A DNA stretch of 64,000 bases from JBBQYA01 sp031412335 (GTDB lineage Bacteria; Bacteroidota; Bacteroidia; Sphingobacteriales; Sphingobacteriaceae), in contig JANOCT010000012.1 in NCBI GenBank assembly GCA_031412335.1, forward strand, positions 109,448 through 173,447, written 5' to 3'. A program made the position numbers and the translations under genes. Within the stretch, counting starts at the first letter, position 1. The number at the start of each line of letters is the position of its first letter. Positions 17,109 to 25,156 of the stretch are shown piece by piece. The notes under the pieces were generated by a model, which did not search any database, was not told where the DNA came from, and saw nothing but the letters and a program-made list of their open reading frames with translations.

Positions 17109-17822
17109 CTAATGAAATATAAATGTGCCTAAAGCAATTCCGCCTCCAATTAATATTGCTATAATTTTATATAAATTAAAACGATGGTCTACACTCGATT
17201 CGAATAAAATAGTAGTTGATATATGTAAAAACATTCCAATTACTACTGCCATAATTAAATCAAAATAAACAGAAATATTCTCTATTGTACCGTTACTTAG
17301 TTCTGAACTGGCAAATAATCCTAAAGGAGTCATTATGGCAAAAAGAAGTAATAAAAAAACAATATTTGTTTTTGAAATTTTGTTTTGTTGAAGAATACTA
17401 GCAAGTGCAAAAGAAGCAGGTATATGATGCAATGCTATACCATATACCAAGGGAGATGTGCTATTCAAAGCTAAGGGCATTCCTTCTAAAAAAGCATGAA
17501 TGCTTAAGCTAATTATAATGCCAATCGGAAATGTGTTTGATTGTTTATTATGATAATGAATATGACCATGTTCTATACCTTGAGAAAATTGTTCAAGAAT
17601 AATCTGAAAGGCAAAACCAATCATGATGAATATTCCTACTGTATGATTACCATTTTCATACACATCGGGCAACAAATGCAAAACAGTTATTGAAAATAAA
17701 TAAGCACCACTAAAAGATAAAACTAATTTTAAATTTTTTGATTGATCGTTTTTAAAGAAAAAAGTGGCCAATCCACCAGCAAATGCACAAAAAAAAAGTA
17801 GAAATAAATTAAAATAACTCAT
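17109..17822 (-). CDS. ZIP family metal transporter
   Basis: 237 residues with about eight hydrophobic segments. A histidine-rich loop (GIEHGHIHYHNK) lies between predicted helices 3 and 4, and the metal-site helices carry SIHAFLEGMPLALN and ALHHIPASFALASIL, the ZIP signature residues. ZIP proteins bring zinc, iron or other divalent cations into the cytoplasm. It is last in a three-gene operon and its ATG overlaps the PAP2 stop by four bases. No metal-responsive operator was found. Confidence 0.9.
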   Translation of the reverse strand: MSYFNLFLLFFCAFAGGLATFFFKNDQSKNLKLVLSFSGAYLFSITVLHLLPDVYENGNHTVGIFIMIGFAFQIILEQFSQGIEHGHIHYHNKQSNTFPIGIIISLSIHAFLEGMPLALNSTSPLVYGIALHHIPASFALASILQQNKISKTNIVFLLLLFAIMTPLGLFASSELSNGTIENISVYFDLIMAVVIGMFLHISTTILFESSVDHRFNLYKIIAILIGGGIALGTFIFH

Positions 17823-18388
17823 GTTAATTTTAAAACAGGAAATAATTTAATAGTAAATAAGTATAAAATAAATGCAACAATAGTACCTAACAGTGCACCA
17901 CCAGAAATATCTAAAGGGTAATGTACTCCGACATAAATTTGAGCAAATGATATAGAAAAAGCCCAAAATAATCCTACAGGAAGAATCCAAGAATGACGTT
18001 TATAGAATAGTAAAATAAGAAAAACTGCTATACTAAAATGATTGGCTGCGTGGCTTGATGTAAAGCTTTTTCCACTTCCACAATTTACTAATAATCGAAC
18101 ATGAGTCATTTCAGGATCATTGCATGGGCGAATTCTTGCAAATGTTGGCTTAATAACTTTACTACTGGTGAAATCAGAAATTCCAAAAGTAATTAATAAT
18201 GAAGCAATTGCAGCCAAACCGAAGAGTTTATATGTTTTAATTAAATAAAAAATTATAAAAACATATAATGGAATCCAATTTGTCTTTTCGCGTAAAAATG
18301 GCATTAATACATCGAAAAGGCTGTTTGAAAATCCATTATTAATTGTGTAAAACAAGTCTTTATCAAATGCTAATAAATATTCTGTCAT
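17819..18388 (-). CDS. PAP2 superfamily phosphatase
   Basis: 189 residues with several membrane helices. The three phosphatase motifs are present: KVIKPTFARIRPC, SFTSSHAANHF, and VGVHYPLDISGG. Such enzymes remove phosphate from lipids such as phosphatidic acid or undecaprenyl pyrophosphate. The nucleophile would be the histidine of motif 3. It overlaps both neighbours by four bases (methyltransferase upstream, ZIP downstream), so the three are translated as a coupled unit. The substrate is unknown. Confidence 0.9.
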   Translation of the reverse strand: MTEYLLAFDKDLFYTINNGFSNSLFDVLMPFLREKTNWIPLYVFIIFYLIKTYKLFGLAAIASLLITFGISDFTSSKVIKPTFARIRPCNDPEMTHVRLLVNCGSGKSFTSSHAANHFSIAVFLILLFYKRHSWILPVGLFWAFSISFAQIYVGVHYPLDISGGALLGTIVAFILYLFTIKLFPVLKLT

Positions 18389-19125
18389 TTTTTTTCACAA
18401 ATAAAAATCAATCTTTCTGACTTCTCAGGATCAAATATGTCAAGATTATAATTTCCGAAAACATCCTTTATTTCAAGACCAGCAACTTGAAAATATCTTT
18501 CGAAATCATTTTTTCTCAATGCATTTACTTCTTCTTTAAAATTATACTGTTTTCCTTTATCTTCAAACTGAATTAATTTAATAAAATGATTATTTTCTAT
18601 TTTACGACTTATGTGAAATTCATATTGTCGAATTTGTTGTATCTCCTTCATAACCAAATTCTTTTCAATTAATTCTGTATTCATGAAATCAATAACGAGA
18701 GATCCCCCAGTAACTAAACTTGAACAAAAATTATTAATACAATTCTGATTTTCTTGGTCTGAATCAAAAAAACCAAAACTTGTAAAAAGATTAAATGCAT
18801 AATGATAAACAGGTTCAGAAAATGGAAATCTCATATCTTTTACTAAGAAATGTAGATTTTTATTTTCATGATTTTGAGCAACTTGAATATTTTCCAAACT
18901 AAGATCAATTCCAGTAACGCTATATCCTTTTTTATTTAAATAAATAGCATGCCTGCCACGTCCACATCCAATATCCAAGATAGTTGATTGATCTTTTGGA
19001 GTGAGATAGGCACATAGATTATCGAGGAAAAATTCTGCTTCTTCTTCATCTCTATGTGTATATAAAATATGATAATATGGCGAATTGAACCAATTATGAA
19101 ACCATTTTTTGGGAATTTCAGTCAT
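18385..19125 (-). CDS. Class I SAM-dependent methyltransferase
   Basis: 246 residues. The SAM-binding motif I is ILDIGCGRGRHAIYL, followed by VTGIDLS and LHFLVKDMRFPF, which fits a Methyltransf_11/25 fold. The start carries a short aromatic-rich segment (KWFHNWFNSPYYHILYTHRD) common to one Bacteroidota subgroup. The substrate is unknown. It is the first gene of the methyltransferase-PAP2-ZIP operon and has a good promoter at 19150-19179. Confidence 0.85.
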   Translation of the reverse strand: MTEIPKKWFHNWFNSPYYHILYTHRDEEEAEFFLDNLCAYLTPKDQSTILDIGCGRGRHAIYLNKKGYSVTGIDLSLENIQVAQNHENKNLHFLVKDMRFPFSEPVYHYAFNLFTSFGFFDSDQENQNCINNFCSSLVTGGSLVIDFMNTELIEKNLVMKEIQQIRQYEFHISRKIENNHFIKLIQFEDKGKQYNFKEEVNALRKNDFERYFQVAGLEIKDVFGNYNLDIFDPEKSERLIFICEKK

Positions 19126-19149
19126 TTTTTTTGATTCATGCTATTGTGA

Positions 19150-19179
19150 CAAATATAGAACATTAGCTAACAAATGCAA
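19150..19179 (-). promoter_or_regulatory. Bacteroidota-type promoter of the methyltransferase operon
   Basis: On the minus strand TTG (19179-19177) and TATATTTG (19157-19150) are separated by 19 bases, matching the consensus. The predicted leader is about 18 bases to the ATG at 19125. Confidence 0.6.
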
Positions 19180-19212
19180 TTTTGAGAGGCAAATTTTGCT
19201 TGTTCATATGAT

Positions 19213-19242
19213 TTGCCTTCGCGTCAAAATTTCTTAGTTTTG
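19213..19242 (+). promoter_or_regulatory. Bacteroidota-type promoter of glmM
   Basis: TTG at 19213-19215 and TAGTTTTG at 19235-19242, spacer 19 bases. A transcript starting near 19249 leaves about 12 bases before the TTG start at 19261. The same TTG at 19213 could be misread as a start codon in a longer frame, which this promoter argues against. Confidence 0.65.
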
Positions 19243-19260
19243 CATCCTAAAATAATTACA

Positions 19261-20649
19261 TTGACTCTTATAAAATCAATTTCAGGCATTCGGGGAACTA
19301 TTGGCGGTAAAATTAATGAAGGACTTACCCCCATAGATATTGTAAAATACACTTCTGCATTCGGACAATGGATTCTAAATCAGGAAGGTATAACAAAAAT
19401 AGTTGTTGGACGAGATGCTAGAATTTCTGGAGAAATGGTACGAAATCTTGTAATTGGAACACTTCAAGGTTTAGGATTTGATATTATCGATCTTGGACTC
19501 TCCACCACACCAACCGTAGAAATTGCAGTTGTTTTAGAAAATGCAGCTGGAGGTATTATAATTACAGCTAGCCATAATCCTAAACAATGGAATGCCCTTA
19601 AATTACTTAATAATAAGGGAGAATTTATTTCTGAAAAGGACGGAGCAGAAGTTTTAGAAATAGCAGAAACAGGGAATTTTATTTTTGCAGAAATAGGTCA
19701 AATTGGAAAGTTGATTTATAATAACACTTATATTAATAAGCATATTGAACTTATTTTAAATTTGCCATTGGTTAATATTGAAGCGATAAAATCTCAAGGG
19801 TATAAAGTAGTAATTGATTGTGTAAATTCAACAGGAGGCATAGCTCTTCCGCCTCTTTTAAAGGCTTTGGGAGTTGCGGAAGTTATCGAATTATATACGA
19901 TTCCTGACGGTAATTTTCCGCATAATCCGGAACCATTGCCTGAACATTTGTCAGCACTTTCCGCTGAAGTTATAGCAAGAAAAGCTAACCTAGGAATTGC
20001 TGTTGATCCAGATGTAGATAGATTAGTTTTTGTAAGTGAAGATGGAAATTCTTTTGGAGAAGAATATACTTTGGTGGCCGTTGCAGATTATATTTTAAAA
20101 CACACTCCAGGAAATACGGTTTCTAATCTTTCATCTACTCGAGCTTTGCAGGATGTAACGGAATTAGCCAAACAAAAATATCATGCTTCAGCAGTCGGGG
20201 AGGTACACGTGGTAAATCTAATGAAGCAAACCAATGCAGTAATTGGAGGAGAAGGAAACGGAGGAATTATTTATCCTGAATTGCATTTCGGAAGAGATGC
20301 TTTAGTTGGAATTGCATTATTTTTAAGTCATTTGGCTGAAACAGGAAAAACTGCCTCGAGCTTAAAAAGTATGTATCCAAGATATCATATTTCGAAAAAT
20401 AAAATAACGCTTACAGATGATATGGACATCGACTCTTTACTTGGAGCAATCGTTAATAAATATAAAAAGCAACCCGTAAATTTAATTGATGGAGTACGAA
20501 TTAATTTTGATAAAGAATGGGTTCATCTCCGAAAATCAAACACAGAACCTATAATTCGAATCTATGCTGAAAGCCATAGTGAAACTACTGCAGATGGTTT
20601 GGCGATGAAAATTATTTCAGATTTTAAAGAATTAATTCAGAAAAAGTAA
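19261..20649 (+). CDS. glmM: Phosphoglucosamine mutase (phosphohexomutase family)
   Basis: 462 residues from the TTG at 19261. The N-terminus then reads TLIKSISGIRGTIGG, as in other Bacteroidota GlmM proteins; a longer frame starting at 19213 would begin within the promoter. The active-site serine lies in ITASHNPKQWNALK, the metal loop is DPDVDRLVF, the sugar loop GGEGNGG, and the phosphate loop RKSNTEPIIRIY. It converts glucosamine-6-phosphate to glucosamine-1-phosphate for cell-wall precursors, although phosphomannomutase activity cannot be excluded. It is followed after 37 bases by the cysteine desulfurase gene. Confidence 0.92.
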   Translation: MTLIKSISGIRGTIGGKINEGLTPIDIVKYTSAFGQWILNQEGITKIVVGRDARISGEMVRNLVIGTLQGLGFDIIDLGLSTTPTVEIAVVLENAAGGIIITASHNPKQWNALKLLNNKGEFISEKDGAEVLEIAETGNFIFAEIGQIGKLIYNNTYINKHIELILNLPLVNIEAIKSQGYKVVIDCVNSTGGIALPPLLKALGVAEVIELYTIPDGNFPHNPEPLPEHLSALSAEVIARKANLGIAVDPDVDRLVFVSEDGNSFGEEYTLVAVADYILKHTPGNTVSNLSSTRALQDVTELAKQKYHASAVGEVHVVNLMKQTNAVIGGEGNGGIIYPELHFGRDALVGIALFLSHLAETGKTASSLKSMYPRYHISKNKITLTDDMDIDSLLGAIVNKYKKQPVNLIDGVRINFDKEWVHLRKSNTEPIIRIYAESHSETTADGLAMKIISDFKELIQKK

Positions 20650-20663
20650 ATTAATAAAAAGCA

Positions 20664-20671
20664 TATTTTTG
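20664..20671 (+). promoter_or_regulatory. Candidate -7 box before cysteine desulfurase gene
   Basis: TATTTTTG matches TAnnTTTG and would place the transcript start about nine bases before the ATG at 20687. No TTG lies at the usual distance upstream, so the call is weak. Confidence 0.35.
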
Positions 20672-20686
20672 TAAAAAACAATTATT

Positions 20687-21823
20687 ATGAAGGTTTATTT
20701 TGATAATGCAGCAACTACGGCTTTGGATTCAGAGGTTTTGGAAGTAATGGTTGATGTTATGCGGCTGCATTATGGAAATCCTTCTTCCATACATGCACAT
20801 GGACGAGAGGTAAGAACTATTGTTGAGCAAAGCAGAAAAACTGTAGCTAAAATTTTGAATTGTACGCCTTCAGAAATTTTCTTCACATCTGGTGGTACAG
20901 AAGCTGATAATACTGCTATTCGATGTGGAATGATAGATTTAGGTATTACACATGCAATTACTTCTAGAATAGAACATCATGCAGTTTTACATACGCTTGA
21001 AGACCTAGCTTCTAAAGGATTAATTCATTTAGATTTTGTAGATATAGATCAGGAGGGAAATATAAATTTAGCTCATCTCGAACATTTACTACAAAACAAT
21101 CCCCGTTCATTTGTTTCTTTAATGGAAGCCAATAATGAATTAGGTACTAAAATTTCTCTTGAAATAGTAGGTGATTTATGTGAAAAGTATCATGCAATTT
21201 TTCACTCTGATACGGTACAAACAATTGGTCATTTTCGCCATGATTTATCTGCCTTAAAAGTTCATTTTATGGTTTGTGCTGCTCATAAGTTGCATGGTCC
21301 AAAAGGTGTTGGATTTTTATATGTAAAGAATACCATTAAAATAAAACCATTAATTTTTGGAGGTTCGCAAGAGCGAAACATGCGAGGTGGAACCGAAAAT
21401 GTGTATGGAATTGCAGGTTTAGCTAAAGCATTGGAAGTTGCTTATCAACATTTGGACGAGCATCAGCAATATATTTCAGGTTTAAAGGAATACATGATTG
21501 AGGAATTAAAAAAAGCAATTCCTGAAATTCATTTTAATGGTAATATCAATAAGAATGAAAGTTTATACACAGTTTTAAATGTATGTTTCCCTTCAATGGA
21601 AATGAGTGATATGTTACTTTTTAATCTAGATATTTCAGGCATTTCAGCCTCCGGTGGAAGTGCATGTTCTTCTGGCTCCAATGTAGGCTCGCATGTATTA
21701 TCTGCTATTAAAGCTAGTTCTGATCGGCCATCTATTCGTTTCTCTTTCAGTAAGTTAAATACAAAAGAAGAAATAGATTTTGTAGTTGAAAAGGTGAAAG
21801 AACTATTTACTGTTAAAATTTAG
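20687..21823 (+). CDS. Cysteine desulfurase (NifS/IscS family)
   Basis: 378 residues, PLP-dependent class V fold. The N-terminus YFDNAATTALDSEVLEVM, SGGTEADNTAIR, the PLP lysine in CAAHKLHGPKGVGFLY, and the active-site cysteine in SGGSACSSGSNVGSH identify it. It takes sulfur from cysteine as a persulfide for iron-sulfur clusters or thio-cofactors. No scaffold gene (iscU, sufB) lies beside it, so the acceptor is unknown. The stop lies three bases from that of accD on the other strand. Confidence 0.93.
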   Translation: MKVYFDNAATTALDSEVLEVMVDVMRLHYGNPSSIHAHGREVRTIVEQSRKTVAKILNCTPSEIFFTSGGTEADNTAIRCGMIDLGITHAITSRIEHHAVLHTLEDLASKGLIHLDFVDIDQEGNINLAHLEHLLQNNPRSFVSLMEANNELGTKISLEIVGDLCEKYHAIFHSDTVQTIGHFRHDLSALKVHFMVCAAHKLHGPKGVGFLYVKNTIKIKPLIFGGSQERNMRGGTENVYGIAGLAKALEVAYQHLDEHQQYISGLKEYMIEELKKAIPEIHFNGNINKNESLYTVLNVCFPSMEMSDMLLFNLDISGISASGGSACSSGSNVGSHVLSAIKASSDRPSIRFSFSKLNTKEEIDFVVEKVKELFTVKI

Positions 21824-21826
21824 TTT

Positions 21827-22720
21827 TTATTCAATTGCTTTAGCAATTTTAGCTGCTTTCTTTTTAATTGGTTCATCTGGTTTCACGATTTTAAGAAAAG
21901 TTGAAAGTTTTGCTTTTAATTCTCTACGGTCTACAATGAAATCTAAAAATCCATGTTCCAATACAAATTCAGAACTCTGAAATCCTTTCGGTAAATCTTT
22001 TTTGATAGTTTCTTTAATTACTCTGGGTCCAGCAAAACCAATCATAGCTCCTGGTTCAGATATATTAATATCACCCAGCATCGCAAATGATGCAGTAACA
22101 CCTCCAGTAGTTGGATCTGTCAATAAAGATATGTATGGTAATTTTTCTTGAGCAAGCAAAGCTAATTTTGCCGATGTTTTTGCCATTTGCATTAGTGAAA
22201 ATGCAGCTTCCATCATTCTGGCACCACCTGATTTTGAAATAATCATAAATGGAAATTTATGTAAAATACAATAATCTATAGATCTCGCAATTTTTTCGCC
22301 AACTACCGATCCCATTGATCCACCAATAAAATTAAAATCCATGCAGCAGATAACTAAATTCTGTCCATTTATTTTTCCATGTCCAGATCTGATTGAATCT
22401 TTTAAACCCGTTTTTATAACGGTTTCTGTTAATCGATCTGTATACGCTTTTGTATCAACAAAATTTAATGGATCGGCTGAAACAATAGTTGAAAATAGTT
22501 CAGTAAATTGATTTTCATCAAACAAAATTTCAAAATATTCTTTTGATCCTATTCTTAAATGATAGCCACAATAATGACATACAAACTTGTTTTCAAGCTG
22601 TTCGGTCGCATGCAACACTTTTTTACAATTCGGACATTTATTCCAAACTCCATCTGGAGTTTCTTTTTTGTCTTCAGTTGATGTCGTAATTCCTTTTTTT
22701 ACACGTTTAAACCAACCCAT
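21827..22720 (-). CDS. accD: Acetyl-CoA carboxylase carboxyltransferase subunit beta
   Basis: 297 residues. An N-terminal four-cysteine zinc ribbon (CPNCKKVL ... CHYCGYHLRIG) precedes the crotonase-type carboxyltransferase domain with MDFNFIGGSMGSVVGEKI, SGGARMMEA, LTDPTTGGVTASFAMLGD and GFAGPRVI. It forms malonyl-CoA with AccA in fatty-acid synthesis. It lies 54 bases downstream of the aldolase gene on the same strand. Alignment with the family is unambiguous. Confidence 0.96.
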   Translation of the reverse strand: MGWFKRVKKGITTSTEDKKETPDGVWNKCPNCKKVLHATEQLENKFVCHYCGYHLRIGSKEYFEILFDENQFTELFSTIVSADPLNFVDTKAYTDRLTETVIKTGLKDSIRSGHGKINGQNLVICCMDFNFIGGSMGSVVGEKIARSIDYCILHKFPFMIISKSGGARMMEAAFSLMQMAKTSAKLALLAQEKLPYISLLTDPTTGGVTASFAMLGDINISEPGAMIGFAGPRVIKETIKKDLPKGFQSSEFVLEHGFLDFIVDRRELKAKLSTFLKIVKPDEPIKKKAAKIAKAIE

Positions 22721-22774
22721 CTCAAAACTGCTTTTATATTGTTAAACTCGTAATATTTTTTTGACTTTTTAAAA

Positions 22775-23833
22775 CTAAGCTATGGTAATTTCATGACTTA
22801 AATAAACATCTTGCACTGCATTTAACATCGTTACTCCATCAGCAAAAGGACGTTGAAATGCCTTTCTTCCTAAAATAAGTCCTTGACCACCAGCACGTTT
22901 ATTTATCACTGCTGTTTCTACTGCTTCTGCCATATCTGAAGCTCCTTTTGATTCTCCTCCAGAATTAATTAAACCATTTCTGCCCATGTAACAATTGGCA
23001 ACCATGTATCGGCAAAGATCGATTGGATGATCTGTAGTAAGTTCTGAATAAACTTTCGGATGTGTTTTACCAAAATTTAAAGCATTGTATCCGCCGTTAT
23101 TGGTTGGTATTTTTTGCTTAATTATATCTGCCTGAATAGTAACTCCAAGGTGTGTAGCTTGTGAACTTAAATCAGTAGAAGTATGATAATCAATTCCATC
23201 TTTCTTAAAAGCACTGTTTCGCGTATAACACCAAAGTATAGTTGCCATTCCTAAATCATGTGCTCGTTCAAATGCTTCAGCAATTTCTACAATTTTGCGA
23301 CCTGTGTCTTCCGATCCGAAATAAATAGTTGCTCCAACTGCTACAGCACCCATATTCCAAGCATCTTCTACACTACCATACATTTGCTGTTCAAATTTAT
23401 TTGGATACGATAAAAATTCATTATGATTCAATTTTACAATGAATGGTATTTTATGAGCATACTTTCGGGCAACCGAACCTAAAACTCCAAATGTGGAACA
23501 AATAGCATTGCAGCCGCCTTCGATCGCCAATTTCACAATATTTTCTCCATCAAAATACATTGGGTTTGGTGCAAAAGATGCTCCAGCAGAATGTTCAATT
23601 CCTTGATCAACAGGCAAAATAGACATATAACCCGTATTTGCTAATCTGCCATGGTTATACAATGTTTGTAAACTTCTAATAACCGGAATAGTTCTATTGG
23701 TTTGTAAAAATACACGATCCAAAAAATCAGGACCTGGCAGATGTAGATGTTCTTTTGATATAGTTTTACATGTATGGTTAAGCAGTGATTCTGCTTTACC
23801 TCCAAGAATTTCAGTTGTTTTTTGTAATGACAT
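22775..23833 (-). CDS. fbaB: Class I fructose-bisphosphate aldolase, archaeal (DhnA/FbaB) type
   Basis: 352 residues. The sequence (SILPVDQGIEHSAGASFAPN, IPFIVKLNHNEF, AVAVGATIYFGSE, then IQADIIKQKIPTNNGG, and INSGGESKGASDMAEAV) matches the DhnA-type class I aldolases of archaea and E. coli FbaB. The lysine in ADIIKQK is the probable Schiff-base residue by comparison with FbaB. It splits fructose-1,6-bisphosphate, or runs in reverse in gluconeogenesis. It has its own -7-like box 25 bases upstream. Confidence 0.92.
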   Translation of the reverse strand: MSLQKTTEILGGKAESLLNHTCKTISKEHLHLPGPDFLDRVFLQTNRTIPVIRSLQTLYNHGRLANTGYMSILPVDQGIEHSAGASFAPNPMYFDGENIVKLAIEGGCNAICSTFGVLGSVARKYAHKIPFIVKLNHNEFLSYPNKFEQQMYGSVEDAWNMGAVAVGATIYFGSEDTGRKIVEIAEAFERAHDLGMATILWCYTRNSAFKKDGIDYHTSTDLSSQATHLGVTIQADIIKQKIPTNNGGYNALNFGKTHPKVYSELTTDHPIDLCRYMVANCYMGRNGLINSGGESKGASDMAEAVETAVINKRAGGQGLILGRKAFQRPFADGVTMLNAVQDVYLSHEITIA

Positions 23834-23857
23834 GGTAAGGTTTTAAATGTAGCGAAG

Positions 23858-23865
23858 CAAAAGTA
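23858..23865 (-). promoter_or_regulatory. Candidate -7 box for the aldolase gene
   Basis: On the minus strand the sequence is TACTTTTG, matching TAnnTTTG, and would give a leader of about 18 bases. The -33 region is only T-rich. Confidence 0.4.
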
Positions 23866-23887
23866 AAATTATTTTTAAACTATGGAA

Positions 23888-24634
23888 TTAGTTTTTCTCA
23901 AAGTTAGGTTTGGGGTATTCCATCTTTAACTCTACCATTTTTTCATATATTACTTTGGTAATCAAATAATCACGATACCAATTTTGATCTGCTGGAATTA
24001 TATTCCAAGGATTGTCTTTTCCGCAACGTTTAAAAATTTCTTCATAAACTGTCATATAAGCATCCCATTTTGAACTTGTTTTATGATCGTTTGGATTATG
24101 TTTCCAACGTTTCTCTGGTATTTCTAATCGTTCTTTAAATCGCTCTTTTTGTTCATCTTTTGAAATATGAAGATAAAATTTAAGTACATGTGTGTTATTA
24201 TCTTCCAACAATTTTTCAAAATTATTTATATCATCATATCGTCTATCAATTTGCTCAGTTGGTAAGAACTTTTCAACTGTGGGAACCAAAATATCTTCGT
24301 ATTGAGATCTGTTGAATACTTTAATCATACCACGCTCAGGAGTTTGATTATGAATTCTCCATAAAAAATCATGTGATGTTTCGTGATTATTTGGAGCTTT
24401 AAAAGAGGTAACACTACAACCCATCGGGTTTATTGATGAGAATACTTTCCGAACGGTTCCATCCTTACCCGACGCATCCATTCCTTGTAGTATTACCAGA
24501 AAACTATGTTTAGATTCTGCATACATAGTTGCCTGTAATTCAGCAATTTTTTCCAGCATCTGATCTGTTTCTTTTTTCGTATCATTTTTATCTACATCTT
24601 CGGAAGCTTTTGTTGATGTTTTATCAAGATTCAT
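23888..24634 (-). CDS. Polyphosphate kinase 2 family protein
   Basis: 248 residues. The Walker A-type motif is LQGMDASGKDGTVRKVF, the lid region carries RIHNQTPERGMI, and VFNRSQYEDILVPTV is the Walker B-type PPK2 signature. PPK2 enzymes transfer phosphate between polyphosphate and nucleoside mono- or diphosphates. The compact single-domain length points to the class that phosphorylates AMP and/or ADP, but the class cannot be fixed by eye. It is divergent from the GNAT gene with about 65 bases between. Confidence 0.9.
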   Translation of the reverse strand: MNLDKTSTKASEDVDKNDTKKETDQMLEKIAELQATMYAESKHSFLVILQGMDASGKDGTVRKVFSSINPMGCSVTSFKAPNNHETSHDFLWRIHNQTPERGMIKVFNRSQYEDILVPTVEKFLPTEQIDRRYDDINNFEKLLEDNNTHVLKFYLHISKDEQKERFKERLEIPEKRWKHNPNDHKTSSKWDAYMTVYEEIFKRCGKDNPWNIIPADQNWYRDYLITKVIYEKMVELKMEYPKPNFEKN

Positions 24635-24699
24635 ACCTTAGCGTTATTTTTTTAGATTAAATTAGAACTCCCAAGGTAATAAAATTAGATAGATCGGTA

Positions 24700-25146
24700 A
24701 TGAGTAATTCTGAGGTTATAAAAGTTGAAAAAGTAAGTAAACCGGATGATATGGATAAAATTTTTTCGATCAGACGTAAGGTATTTGTTGAAGAACAAGG
24801 AGTGAGCGAAGAAGAAGAATATGATGAGTACGAACAAACTTCCACCCATTACATGGCGTTATTTAATGATAAAATTGTTGCCACTGCCAGATGGAGAAAA
24901 ACAAATAATGGAATTAAATTAGAGCGATTCGCAGTTTTAGCTGATTACCGTAGTTCTGGTATGGGTTCTGCACTTATTGTGCAAATGCTAACAGATATTG
25001 GAAAACAAAGCGTGCCAATATATTTGCATGCACAGCTTACCGCCGTTGGTTTGTATCATAAATTTAGGTTTAGTAAAGTGGGAAATATATTTGAAGAAGC
25101 TGGAATTCTTCATTATAAAATGGTTTTATCTCCAGATCATAGTTAA
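24700..25146 (+). CDS. GNAT family N-acetyltransferase
   Basis: 148 residues. The core VARFAV-like segment here reads KLERFAVLADYRSSGMGSAL, containing the acetyl-CoA pyrophosphate loop (R-x-x-G-x-G/A variant RSSGMGSA). The start has IFSIRRKVFVEEQGVSEEEEYDEYE, found in ElaA/YjcF-like members. Substrate unknown. It lies 11 bases before the DUF5686 gene. Confidence 0.87.
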   Translation: MSNSEVIKVEKVSKPDDMDKIFSIRRKVFVEEQGVSEEEEYDEYEQTSTHYMALFNDKIVATARWRKTNNGIKLERFAVLADYRSSGMGSALIVQMLTDIGKQSVPIYLHAQLTAVGLYHKFRFSKVGNIFEEAGILHYKMVLSPDHS

Positions 25147-25156
25147 TATTTTTTAA

